DNA of 64,000 bases from Tillandsia leiboldiana (Eukaryota > Streptophyta > Magnoliopsida > Poales > Bromeliaceae): assembly GCA_029204045.2 (NCBI GenBank), contig CM055080.1:6109464-6173463 (forward strand). The letters run 5' to 3'. Made by a program: the position numbers and the translations under genes. Numbering within the stretch: the stretch's first letter is position 1; each line of letters opens with the position of its first letter. The notes beneath the pieces were generated by a model. That model did not search any database. It was not told the origin of the DNA and saw nothing but the letters and a program-made list of their open reading frames with translations. Positions 1 through 9,979 of the stretch are shown in pieces.

Positions 1-380
1 TAGGGTTGAGTATGAGGCGTTTATCTTTGTTATTGTTTGTTTGGTTTATATTTGGGTTGGTCAATTGCATCGAATCTAAGTTCAAGGGTGCCAAAAAAAA
101 AAAAATCGTATCAAAGGAGGCATAAAATTTAGATTTTGATAGTTCAAAATTTAATTTTGGCGGAACAAAATGCTAAGATGTGTTTGTTGGTTTGCCTCTT
201 TGACAACAACAGGAAAAGAAAAAAAAAACTGAAATTGGTATCGAATGAGGCCTAAAGTTTAGATTTTGACGTTCAAAGTTTGCTTTTGTCGGAAAGGGAT
301 GACTATAAAGTGTTTGTTGGCTTGCCTCTATGATGAGTGTTTGTTGGTTTGCCTCAAAAACTAAAATTGGTATCAAATGA
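1..380. repeat. Degenerate tandem-like repeat, left of element A
   Basis: The stretch repeats a loose unit containing 'tgtttgttggtttgcctc' and 'cctaaagtttagatttt', with short A-runs. The same unit resumes at 5940 immediately after element A, so A was inserted into a pre-existing repeat field. No gene is seen. The 88-residue minus-strand reading frame at 173-439 is low-complexity and crosses the element A boundary, so it is not a gene. Confidence 0.7.
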
Positions 381-385
381 GACCT

Positions 386-2591
386 TGTAATAATCTGGAT
401 TTTTATTTTAAATAAATAAAAGAAAAGACTGGAATTCAAGTTGACTTAGAATTAGAAAGAGCACAAATAGCTCAATTGACCTTTTGCTACTGTGTAAATT
501 GCACAGTTTACGAGACAGAAATGTCGCCTTTCAAATCCGAGCCAAATCTCGAAAATCCGAGATGACCAGTGCGACCGTCTCGTCGAACTGATCGAAAATG
601 ATATTGATCAAATTCAGATCCAACGATCGGATCTTCCTGAAATTAGCGAAGAAGCGGGCGGGACCCGCGACTTAAGTGAATAATGCTGTGAACCGTAGAT
701 GAATAGTAACCCCTATTTTCAAATCCCCTTAGTGCCAACGTTAGCCAATTCGCTGTCTGGACTCCGATCATAGCAATCCAGGTAGTCGATTTAATCGGTT
801 TCATAGTTCTGAACGCAATGGCGCTGGCGGAATTTCCGTTTGACGACCCTAGAGTCTCGAAAAGCGTGATAAACTGTATTTCTGTACAGTGATTATGGAC
901 CGAGAATTTATCCGGGCATTTTCTCGAAAAACAAAAATCGCTACCTGATAGGGTTCGCCGAGCCGGACGTCGTGGCGAAGTTCATTTTTCGATTTGACGG
1001 CTAAAATGCCTCGAAAAGCGTGAAATACAGTGGAAAATGCCGTATTTTGCACACAGACCCCTATATTTTATGCTTCAAATTGCGTGCGGCTTTGCAGGGA
1101 GGGACCTAAGTGTGGAATAGATATACTATGAGGGACTGGGCTCAAAATAGCAGAGTTTAAGGGGTTAAAATGCAAATTGTGCACAATGCACTATTTAAAA
1201 TCAACTCGGGTTAGGGTTTCTTAAACCCTTAACACCGCAGCCCTCTGCCCAGCAGCCGCCCGCTCCAACTGCATCCCCTCCATCTGCCGCACTCCTCGAA
1301 GGTTGCGCACCGGCCGCCGCCGCCTCGTCGCCGGAGAAGAAGGAGAACCAAGAATCTCCTTCATCTCGGTTGGGAAAGAGAAGAGTCTTTCCTAGAGGCC
1401 TTGGAGGGTTCCAAACAGCATCTGGGAGTGGCTCTGCGTGGTTGACGCCGAGCTGGGGTGAACCCGACGTCAGCCGCCGCCGTGCGCCGTCGCGGTCGTC
1501 TTCCTCGTCCTCGAGATTTTCTGGCGAGGTAAGAACATGGAACCTTTTGGTTTTAATTGGCACATGAACCCTGTAAAGGTGTTCCTGACATCGAGGCGAC
1601 CCATATTGTGAAGCCTGAGCCGCCGCCGTCGACCCCATCGCCGGCGGGAGCGACTTCTTGTCGGAATTATCGATTTCAGTCGATCTTGGGCGCCGACTTC
1701 ATCAGGCCGTTGAAACTCCGATCAAGACCATTGATCCTCTTCTCCTCATCGACTGCAACCTACCTCCAAGGTTTGGTGGAAATCGGTGCAAAATCCAAGC
1801 CGCCCAAAGAAGCCCTAGAACCGGGTTTTAAAGCACTTCGGCCGAGCTTCGCCGTCCGGCGCCGCCGCTCACTCCCGACGCCGGCCACCACTGCAGGAAG
1901 CTTCCTGGCACCGAGGAGATCATCTTGGTCCAGGTTGCGCCGGCCCGAACACTGCCGGCCGGATTCCGCCATTAGAGGGTGCATCTTCGTCGAACTTGAA
2001 CTCCGGCGATCACCGGGGTACCGCGTGGTGGGAAAGCCACCTAGGTGAGTTCCTTAGACATAAATATGGCCTCTTGTGAAGTTGCATGAGGATTCTAACG
2101 TCGGGATTTTGCTCACTGTAGTTGCACCATCTTTGCACCCGAGCTCGAGCTCCGGCCGCCGCCGTTGCATCGGGACGCCGGCCACCGACCCAGGTCAGTT
2201 CTAGACACCTTCTAGACTAATTCTATCAAGTTATTTTGAGCCTAGGAATTTCTGTAACCGAGCTCACCAATCTTGCACCTAAAGAGTCTAATTTTGGTTT
2301 TTCTCCGGCTGCCGCCGCCTCCGGCCGCCGGCGCTCAGCCTGGCAGAGACCAACTACCTTCTAAGACCTGTAATTAACTAATGCTCATCCTTGTTTGTGG
2401 TTTGAGCAGAGGTTGTACTGGACTTGGCCGAACCGAACCTTGGGTCTTGAGTGGTGCTGCTCCGGCGATCTCTCCGGCCACTCCTCGGCAGGTTTCAGGT
2501 GAGCATCACACTTCTCAGTTATTTGTATACATGATGCTCCAGTTATAGCACAGTTAGATCTAGTGTATAGCATCAATTAGTGAAGTAGTGA
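386..2591 (+). other. Left LTR-type segment of element A with promoter and leader
   Basis: This segment is homologous along its length to the first half of LTR C (57969 on) and to B read on the minus strand. It carries a weak TATA-like TATTTAAAA near 1193 followed by GGGTTAGGGTTTC. A GC-rich leader comes next, with a good 5' splice site GGCGAG|GTAAGAAC (GT at 1529). More donor-like sites occur at about 2044, 2195 and 2500, between blocks rich in CCGCCG. Open frames here (145, 163 and 74 residues) overlap on both strands and show no protein family; I regard them as composition artefacts. The usual LTR 3' end and primer site are missing before pol begins. Confidence 0.6.
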
Positions 2592-3612
2592 TTTGGCTTG
2601 GAGGTTGTGGCTCTCGGTGCACCCGCGAGGCTTATGACACTTACTGTGTAACCTACCTTGTTGGAGAGAATTAAAGAAAAGCAAGCGACCGATGAAAAGC
2701 TCCAAAAGGTAAGGTCTGATGGGGAGGGCGGCGTTGCAAAGGATTTTAGTGTCGGATCGAGACCCCCGATTCGTGTCACAATTTTGGAAGAGCTTCCACG
2801 AGATCTTGGGGACACGCCTGGATTTCACTACAGTGTATCATCCTCAGAGCGATGGTCAATCTGAGAGGACCAATTAAATCCTTGAAGATATGCTTAGGGC
2901 GTGTGTCCTGGATCATGGCCCAGGGTGGCAGCGATATTTGCCGATGGCGGAGTTCGCCTACAATAACAGCTATCAAGCCAGCATTGGAATGGCACCTTTC
3001 AAGGCACTTTATGGCAGAAAATGCAGATCTCCACTGCATTGGAGTGAGGTCGGCGAGAGAACATCACTGGGTCCTGAGGTATTGCAAGAAGCTGAGGAAA
3101 AGGTGCAAATTGCGCGTCAACGTCTGGTGACGGCGCAAAGTCGGCAAAAGAGCTATGCGGACAAAAGGCGGCGCGACCTAGAATTTAAGGTCGGGGATCA
3201 TGTATTTTTGAAGGCGTCGCCCACAAAGGGTGTAGTGCGATTTGGGATGCGGGGAAAGTTGAACCCTCGCTTTCTTGGACCTTATGAGGTATTGGAGCGG
3301 GTGGGCCCAGTGGCCTATAAAGTAGCTTTGCCCCCGGACTTGGCAGGAATTCATGATGTGTTTCATGTGTCACAACTCCGCCAGTATGTCCATGACCCGA
3401 GGCACATAATCAACTACCCACCGCTTGATCTGCGAGAGGATATGAGCTATGATGAGTTCCCGTATAAAATTGTGGATCGGCGTGATAGGAGACTAAGAAA
3501 CCGCTCCATCCCCTATGTGAAAGTGCTTTGGACGAGGCATAGTGAGGAGGAGGCCACGTGGGAGCCTGAGGCTGTGATGCGGGAGCACTATCCTCGCTTG
3601 TTCGAGGAATAA
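2592..3612 (+). pseudogene. Ty3/gypsy pol remnant (RNase H tail, integrase C-half, chromodomain-like end)
   Basis: This is what remains of a gypsy polyprotein. It opens with the tail that follows RNase H (PTLLERIKEKQATDEKLQ, near 2652-2705), broken by an in-frame TAA at 2649-2651. At about 2751 there is an internal deletion with a frame change: KDFSV is joined to SDRDPRF. The deletion removes the HHCC zinc finger and the first catalytic Asp of integrase. The second catalytic Asp (SDRD, about 2755) and the region of the catalytic Glu (GQSERTN) remain, then a TAA at 2875-2877 replaces the expected Gln codon. From 2890 the frame stays open to 3612 (240 residues): integrase C-terminus, GPY/F-like stretch (LGPYEVLERVGPVAYKVALP) and a chromodomain-like end with WEPEAVMREHYP. 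The frame is open but the enzyme is dead. Confidence 0.92.
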
Positions 3613-3651
3613 ATCCTAAGGTACGTGAGTTTTAGTTTCACGGACGAAACT

Positions 3652-3668
3652 CCTAAAGGAGGGGAGAA
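3652..3668 (+). other. Polypurine tract of element A
   Basis: A purine run (AAAGGAGGGGAGAA) lies 40 bases after the pol stop and abuts TGTAGTGCAC. This is the normal position of a plus-strand primer before a 3' LTR, and it fixes the start of the 3' LTR at 3669. Confidence 0.8.
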
Positions 3669-5934
3669 TGTAGTGCACCGATTTCTGCGAAATAGCAAAA
3701 CTCGGTAAAAATACTTGTAACACATTTCAAATGTGATTACAAGTGGGTTAGAAGCGTTTCGAATCAACGCAAAAGCCGTTGAGTCGAAAAGTGAGTTGTG
3801 GTTGGAAAAGCGAAGCCTCAAGTTTGCAAAATTTGGACCCGAGTTCGCCGAGTTCGCAAAATGGCGAAATTCGGCGAGAAGACTTGTAGCGTGTTTTAAA
3901 TATGATTACAGTCGAGTTCGGTGCATTTCGGGCTGACGCGAAGGGCATCGGGTCGAAAAGTGACTTGGACCCCGAGGACTTGGCAAAATTCTGGAGTTTC
4001 TGAAATTTGTGATCACGAAGCATTTTCGGAGCCCTGTTTCGGAGACTTAGAATAGTCAAAAAATTTAAAAGAAATCGTGGGGTGTCTCACAAAAGTTTTC
4101 TGATTAAAAGGGGTGAAAAACTGAGGTGAGCGATTAAAGGAAAATTGGAGAACGAAGCGAAGAAAAATGCTTCGTAAGTTCTGAAACTGCAGTTTTGACA
4201 GCGCAGTTGATCGCGAAGCTTTTTCGGGGCTCTCTTTCGAGCGCTTAGAGTAGCCCAAAAATTTAAAAGAAAATCGGCAAAATAGTCGGTTTAACGACTT
4301 TCGGCGCGAGTTTCACGTACTTTGATGCAATAGAATGATAAATGGACGTTGTTACCTGTCTCTGGTTATTTCCAACACTGCCCTGGTAGGTTCAGTGTCT
4401 CTCGTTTCAAGTCGGGGGCTTCCGGTGCCAAATCGGCCTTTCCGGAAGTGTTAAAGTGATTATGGTTCCGATCGAGCATTGATTTTAGTAAAGCGGCTTA
4501 ATTAGTGAGTCCGTCCCTGATCAGTATTTCATGATTCAGGTCCTTGCAGTCTGACTCCGGCCCACGAGCCTTCTGTTGGAGTCGTTGGACCGCCTACACT
4601 CAGGTGGGTTATCTTCGGTCCGAGCTTTATCTTTTCGGCCCTCTGGTTGCTTTAGTCCAGTCGGACACCTGTTCTTCTATTTAGCCCAGATTATGTTTAT
4701 GAGCTTTATTCTGTTGATTTAGTATCCCTTGCTTATACCTGGATATACACCGGCTTGATTGGTCATTAGTTAGATGACAGTTCAGTAGCTCATATTTGGA
4801 TATATTTATCATGTTTGCTCGATCACTACCTAGACTTGCTTCTAGTCAGATATCAGTACAGTAGCATATGCTTGGACTTATCATGCCTTCTTGGTCATTA
4901 TACTTGCTTTTATTCAGAGATACATACTTCTTGTATTCTAGACTGCATGATATATGATTGATATATAGACATCTGCATCCCTGTGGGGATTTCCGGCATG
5001 TTGCCGATTACCCGGTCTGTGGACCGTGAGCTTGAGCATTCTCATTGTGATGGTTGTGCACCTGCTGTTCACTCGCGTACGCTGTGGGATTGATCACCCA
5101 CATTGCGTTCTTTACCGGTAAAGGGTCTGGTTGACCCGTGAGCTATCCCCTCTTGCTGTATCACTGGGTACGGGGAGCCCCTTGGCTGTACCGATATAAG
5201 GAAACTCTCGGCTGTACCTTTAGGTACGAGGATCCTCTTGGCTATATCAATGGTACGGGGTTGCTGTTCAGCTCTGCTAGGTGGAATCCAGTATGATTGT
5301 GGTTGGCTTGGCATAGATATCTTCGCCTGAGGTCCCCGTGACCAATAGTAGCATCGGTTGGGTACTTACTGTTCCTTTGTTGATGCATAGCTTATATTTC
5401 GATATTCTAGCATGTTTTACTATTTATTTCTGCACCCATATCTGCTCAGTTATATCCTGATTATCAGTAGACATCTTATTGATTATTCAGCTTTACCTAT
5501 GGATCTATTTATTATCCGCAGATTATTGTATCCAGTAGGTACGATTAGCTATTTCTCGGCTCGTCATGCCCACTGGGATACACTGTCGATGTATCTCACA
5601 CCCCCTGGGTGACTGTTTTTCAGGTCGTTCGGGTGTTGGGATATCGGGACACGTTGGTGAGGCTGTTGCGATAGTACCGACCCTTATGCCATCAGTATAT
5701 TTCATTTACCCGCATTACATTTTAAATTATTATAAATTGACTAATTTGCATGCGTAGTTTAGACTACTCTGGTATTGACTGTAAGTGGTTAGCCGTGCAT
5801 GTATAGGAAAGGCTCTGTCCAATTGGGCAGGGAATTTACTATACATGTGGCGATCTGTTCACGCCTGAAATGATTTAAACTCTGAAAAAAAATAAAAAAA
5901 AATTAGCCTGCTTTTCAAAACTCGGGGCGTGACA
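3669..5934 (+). repeat. 3' LTR of element A
   Basis: The LTR is about 2.27 kb, begins TGTAGTGCACCG and ends GGGGCGTGACA. From about 4270 onward it is homologous to the distal part of LTR C (60100-60690) and, reversed, to the left part of B. Its first 600 bp are not shared with C or B. It includes a short imperfect duplication (GATTACAAGT... near 3733 and GATTACAGTC... near 3903). An A-rich tract near 5886-5902 precedes the end. Confidence 0.8.
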
Positions 5935-5939
5935 GACCT

Positions 5940-6610
5940 AAAGTTTAGATTTTTTTTCAAAGTTTGATTTTGTCGGAAAAGGATGACTATAAAGTGTTAG
6001 TTGGTTTGCCTCTATGACAACAATGAGAAGGATGATCTCATTAGATAGCTTGATATTTAATAAAACTTTTGTCGAGGTGTTTGTTGGTTTGCATCTATGA
6101 CTATAAAATGTTTGTTGGTTTCCCTCTATGACGAATGTTCGTTGGTTTGCCTCAAAAACTGAAATTAGTATCAAATGAGGCCTAAAATTTAGATATTGAT
6201 GTCCAAAGTTTGATTTTGTCGGAAATAGATGATTATAAAGTGTTTGTTGGTTTGCCTCTATGACGACAATGAGGAGGATGATCTTATTAGGTAGCTTGAT
6301 ATTTAACATACAACTTTTGTCAAGAATTATTAAAGTGTTGGTTTCACCTTGGTTTCTCAAAATATTTTGTCGGAAAGGGATGACTATAAAGTGTTTATTG
6401 GTTTGCCTCTATGACTATAAAGTGTTTGTTGGTTTGCCTCTATGACGAGTGTTTGTTGGTTTGCCTCAAAAATTGAAATTGATATCAAATAAGGCCTAAA
6501 GTTTAGATTTTTAATGTTCAAAGTTCGATTTTATCGGAAATGGATGACTATAAAGTGTTTATTAGCTTGCCTCTATGACGACAATGAGAAGGATGATCTT
6601 ATTAGGCTTT
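5940..6610. repeat. Degenerate tandem-like repeat, right of element A
   Basis: At least four imperfect copies are visible of a unit of roughly 100-200 bp: 'cctaaagtttagattt', then 'gttcaaagttt', 'gtcggaaa', 'gatgactataaagtgtttg', 'ttggtttgcctctatgacga' and 'caatgagaaggatgatct'. It continues the field seen at 1-380. No coding sense is apparent. Confidence 0.75.
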
Positions 6611-7250
6611 AAGTAAGTTGGATGTTCCTAATTTGTGACTTTCAATGCCTTAGCCTTTAATGTGTGTTCCTAATTTGTGAGTTTCCAATAACTGGGTTTT
6701 TAAACATAGCTTCTTCTTTGTAAAGAATGGTTGCCTCCTGCCTTTTATCTATATTCTCTCTATGAAAAAAGTAGCTTCAAGTGATGCAATGCCTTTACCT
6801 ACATTCTCTACATGAAAATTATAGTTTCAAATAAGTTGATTGTCTCTATATGAAAACTACAGTTTCAGTTGAACTGTAGTTTCATCGATTTAATACCAAA
6901 TGATTGCCGACTATTTCGTTGGTTTAATATTTGACTTTTATTATACTTAAAGCTTACAAACTGCAGTTTTAAATGGTTGCACTTGATTTTTAACAATTGT
7001 CCGCTATTTCGTTGGTCTAATATTTGACTCTTACTGTGCTTAAACCTTACAAACCTTACAAATGGTGTGTGCATGTTTTGTGGTATATAAATTGGAGTCT
7101 TTTTCGTTATCTAAATTGCATACTTTGATTTGTTTCCCCTCCGCCCCCTAAATTTCATGCTTTTATTTGTTTTTAGTTTCCGACCATGAAAGGAAAGAGA
7201 GTTACCTTTCTAGATAAAGTCATAATTTATCCTATCTTTTATAATTTATA
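6611..7250. other. AT-rich non-coding stretch with a short duplication
   Basis: No gene is seen. A segment at about 6896-6965 ('gactatttcgttggtttaat', then 'atttgacttttatt') is repeated imperfectly at about 7005-7065 ('gctatttcgttggtctaa', then 'tatttgactcttac'). Confidence 0.5.
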
Positions 7251-7267
7251 TTTTTATTTTTATTCCC

Positions 7268-8110
7268 CCTTTTTGAGGCAATGATGATAGAACAATGTTG
7301 GTAATTTGGGAAGGCCTTGAGCAACAAATTATTGGTTTAGCAATCATGATGTCTAAAAAAATTGTTGCAATCCTCGGCGACCTTCGGTAAGCATAAAGAT
7401 ACAGATATTTTCTACTGGCTCTGAGCAACCAACTATTGCATATACACTTATGATGCATCAAAAAGAAAATGTGTTTCATTCTTCACTCTTTATTTGGATT
7501 GAGGCAATGATGATACAGAAAATATTAGCAATTTCAGATGGCATTAGGCAATGAATTATTGTTGAGACAATCATGATGCCTTTAAAATTTATTATAACCT
7601 TCCGTGCCCTTCGGTGAACATAAAGAGCCCAATATTTTATAATAGCTCAAGGCAACCAATTGGTACGGAAGGCACTGATGATAGAGCTATGTTGGTAATT
7701 TGGGATGGCCTTGGGCACCAAATTGTTGGTTTAGCAATCATGATGTCTTAAAAAATTGTTATAATCCTCGGCGACCTTCGGTAAGTATAAAGATGCCGAT
7801 ATTTTATAATGGCTCTAAGCAACCAACTGTTGCATACACACTTATGATGCATCAAAAAGAAAATGTGTTTCATTGTTTACTCTTTATTTGGATTGAGCCA
7901 ATGATGATGCAGAAAATATTGCCAATTTCGGGTGGCATTAGACAATGAATTATTGTTGAGATAATCATGATGGCTTTAAAATTTGTTATAACTTTTGTGG
8001 CCTTCGGAGAACATAAATATACCAATATTTTCTAAGAGCTCAAGGCAACCAATTGCTACGTAAACAATTATGACGCATGAAAAACAGAGTTTGTTTCGTT
8101 CTCTACTCTT
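7268..8110. repeat. Direct repeat array, about 400-bp higher-order unit
   Basis: A block starting 'gaggcaatgatgatagaac' (7276) is repeated as 'ggcactgatgatagagct' (7672), about 400 bp later, with good similarity along the block. Each block contains two half-units (second halves near 7502 and 7896). Diagnostic phrases are 'ttggtaatttgggaaggcct', 'aatcctcggcgaccttcggt', 'cttatgatgcatcaaaaaga' and 'caaggcaaccaatt'. Related single cores occur at 11207 and 54247. No coding sense is seen. Confidence 0.8.
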
Positions 8111-8524
8111 TATTGGGGTTAAATGGAGAACTTAACTGAGCCTCACATTTTCATTCTCAATTTCTTATTCTTACCTTCGTATTCCCTTAATCTGATTATG
8201 TTGTTTGCAATTCCTGTTCACTTTTGGATAGTTTATTTCTACACTTACTGATTGCTCTTTTTCAATGATAGTTTATGATATGGACAAGGTGCTAGAGGCT
8301 AAAGATGACAAATTTCAAGTCTTTGTGTACACATAGTACCATGTAATTTTCTCTCACCTTTTTTTAGAATTCATATCTTGCCCTTGGACCTACTAAAACT
8401 CTCGGCTGGAGCAGAATTTCACGGGTATAAAATTATGGATAGCACTAATTTGTGGTGTTAGCAAGCGGAAGAAATTTTTAAGTAGTTTGCCATAACATAA
8501 ATTTTTTACCTTTCCATAATTTAG
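8111..8524. other. Non-coding stretch upstream of the NRPE1 exon
   Basis: AT-rich, with no recognisable exon. It ends in a normal 3' splice site (pyrimidine-rich tract, then TTTAG at 8520-8524). The expected preceding NRPE1 exon, with the first zinc-binding cysteines, was looked for and not seen. Confidence 0.5.
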
Positions 8525-8640
8525 GTCACTTTGGCTACATAAAATTGCCGATACCAATTTATCATCCATCTCATGTAAATGAACTCAAGCAAATCTTCAA
8601 CTTGGTTTGTTTTAAGTGCCTCACAATGAAGAAAGGAAAG
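8525..8640 (+). pseudogene. Isolated exon fragment of RNA polymerase V largest subunit (NRPE1-like)
   Basis: The 116-bp segment reads HFGYIKLPIPIYHPSHVNEL followed by KQIFNLVCFKCLTMKKGK. This is the N-terminal clamp region of the largest subunit of plant Pol V (or Pol IV), including the paired Cys of a zinc-binding motif (CFKC). It sits between a 3' splice site (TTTAG at 8520-8524) and a 5' splice site (AAAG|GTATAT at 8640). The gene normally continues through many exons, with catalytic NADFDGD further on. I found neither the previous exon nor any later one, so this is a captured or relict exon rather than a working gene. The reading frame itself is intact. NRPE1 is favoured over NRPD1 by the IYHP.HV.ELKQ phrase; that choice is from memory of the family. 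Confidence 0.8.
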
Positions 8641-9458
8641 GTATATACAAAAAACAATGAGAAATCTACCTTGCATGGAGTAGTTACATGTTCTTTCCAC
8701 GATAACAATAATTTATATCTATTTTAACAAGATTGATTCATTCCCCCAGATTCTGGCATCTACAATTAATTTGCACTGCATACAAAAGATTGATTGTAAT
8801 TTGTCACATAGTGATGAGCCAAAGGTGTATTTTATCGTATATTTGATGTAATATTATAATATTTGTTTCGTTTAAAATTGCAATATATGAAAAAAGGAAT
8901 AAATATAATGTAATAAAATATGCTTGAATAAAAAAATAATGTTTATATTTGAGCAACTAAAATTTCAAGACGATCTAAACAATAAGAAATGAGTTATTTT
9001 TAGTATTGTCTCAGCCGATTAAGTTACATATTGATCTGTTAGTTACAAATTGCTGAATTCGAACAGAATAGGTTGTAGTATTGTTGATGATACTGACGGA
9101 TGATATATTAATTTAGATTTAAATATTAATTAGAGTTGAATTCTAATTTAATTAGATTTGGATATATTTTGGATGGAACTTTATATATATCTCAAATGTA
9201 GAGAGCTTATATATATATAAGTACGGATGATATTTTTGATGTGAACTGTACATATAGAAAAAGAGAAGTCTTTTGAATTTATAAAAGACAATGCCGCATG
9301 TTCTACTGTGTATTTAGCCAGCTCATCGAAAATAATATGTCATGTATTCTTCTCAATTCTTCTAGATGTTTTTCTCTTATTTTACTATCAGTTTTCTATT
9401 TTAAAAGAAACAATCAAGTCAATGTCATGAATATAGTAAATTCACATGATGGTATAGT
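8641..9458. other. AT-rich non-coding stretch
   Basis: No gene seen. It contains A/T-rich runs and short TA repeats (around 9185-9225). It looks like intron or intergenic DNA. Confidence 0.5.
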
Positions 9459-9650
9459 CGCTGAATTCATCGCTTTACATGCCCGCCTCTTTTCAATAAT
9501 CCTTATTTCTTTGTTCCTTCATTCCTTGAAACTAGGAATGCATGAAGAAAATTCCGCTGAATTCATCGCTTTACATACCCACCTCTTTTCGATAATCCTT
9601 ATTTCTTTGCTGCTTCATTACTTGAAACTAGGAATGCATGAAGAAAATTT
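9459..9650. repeat. 96-bp tandem duplication
   Basis: Two copies (9459-9554 and 9555-9650) starting 'cgctgaattcatcgctttac' are about 90% identical by eye. The period is a multiple of three, so a 138-codon open frame (9298-9714) runs through both and shows a 32-residue repeat (AEFIALH...KLGMHEEN). No protein family is recognised. I treat the frame as chance. Confidence 0.85.
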
Positions 9651-9829
9651 CTCATTTATAAGTGTGTCAGTGTTTGTGGCTCACACATACATAACGAAGT
9701 CGAAGGCCTACTAATTATGAGACATACAGCAACCAATAGATATGTTTGTGTGCTTCTGAACACTTAGGAGAAACATCGACTTTACGGTAATTATTGCAAG
9801 TTCTGATCATTGAATGCAAATTAGAAAAA

Positions 9830-9979
9830 CTTTTGCTGTTGATGTATTGTAGAAGTTGACACAATTAATTAGTATTTGCATTTGTAATTGCCTGATTAGA
9901 GAGACTTTTGCTGTTGATGTATTGTAGAAGTTGCCACAATTAATTAGTATTTGGATTTGTAATTTGTCTGAAATATCAT
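9830..9979. repeat. 75-bp tandem duplication
   Basis: Two copies start at 9830 and 9905 ('cttttgctgttgatgtattg', then 'tagaagttg', then 'cacaattaattagtattt'). They are highly similar. No coding sense. Confidence 0.85.

Larger units (their letters stand above)
386..5934 (+). mobile_element. Element A: chimeric Ty3/gypsy LTR retroelement
   Basis: The element starts TGTAATAATC and ends CGGGGCGTGACA. It is flanked by a perfect 5-bp target duplication GACCT (381-385 and 5935-5939). Inside are a GC-rich LTR-type segment (386 to about 2590), a broken pol tail (2592-3612), a polypurine tract and a 2.27-kb 3' LTR (3669-5934). It has no gag, protease or reverse transcriptase, and no primer-binding site after the left segment, so it cannot move on its own. 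The two ends are unlike: the left LTR starts TGTAATAATC and the right one TGTAGTGCAC. The left start matches elements B and C. The distal right part matches C nearly base for base. This indicates recombination between related families. Confidence 0.85.

Noticed and set aside
9298..9714. 138-residue frame with a 32-residue repeat
   Set aside because: The repeat is a 96-bp DNA duplication that happens to be a multiple of three; no signal for coding.
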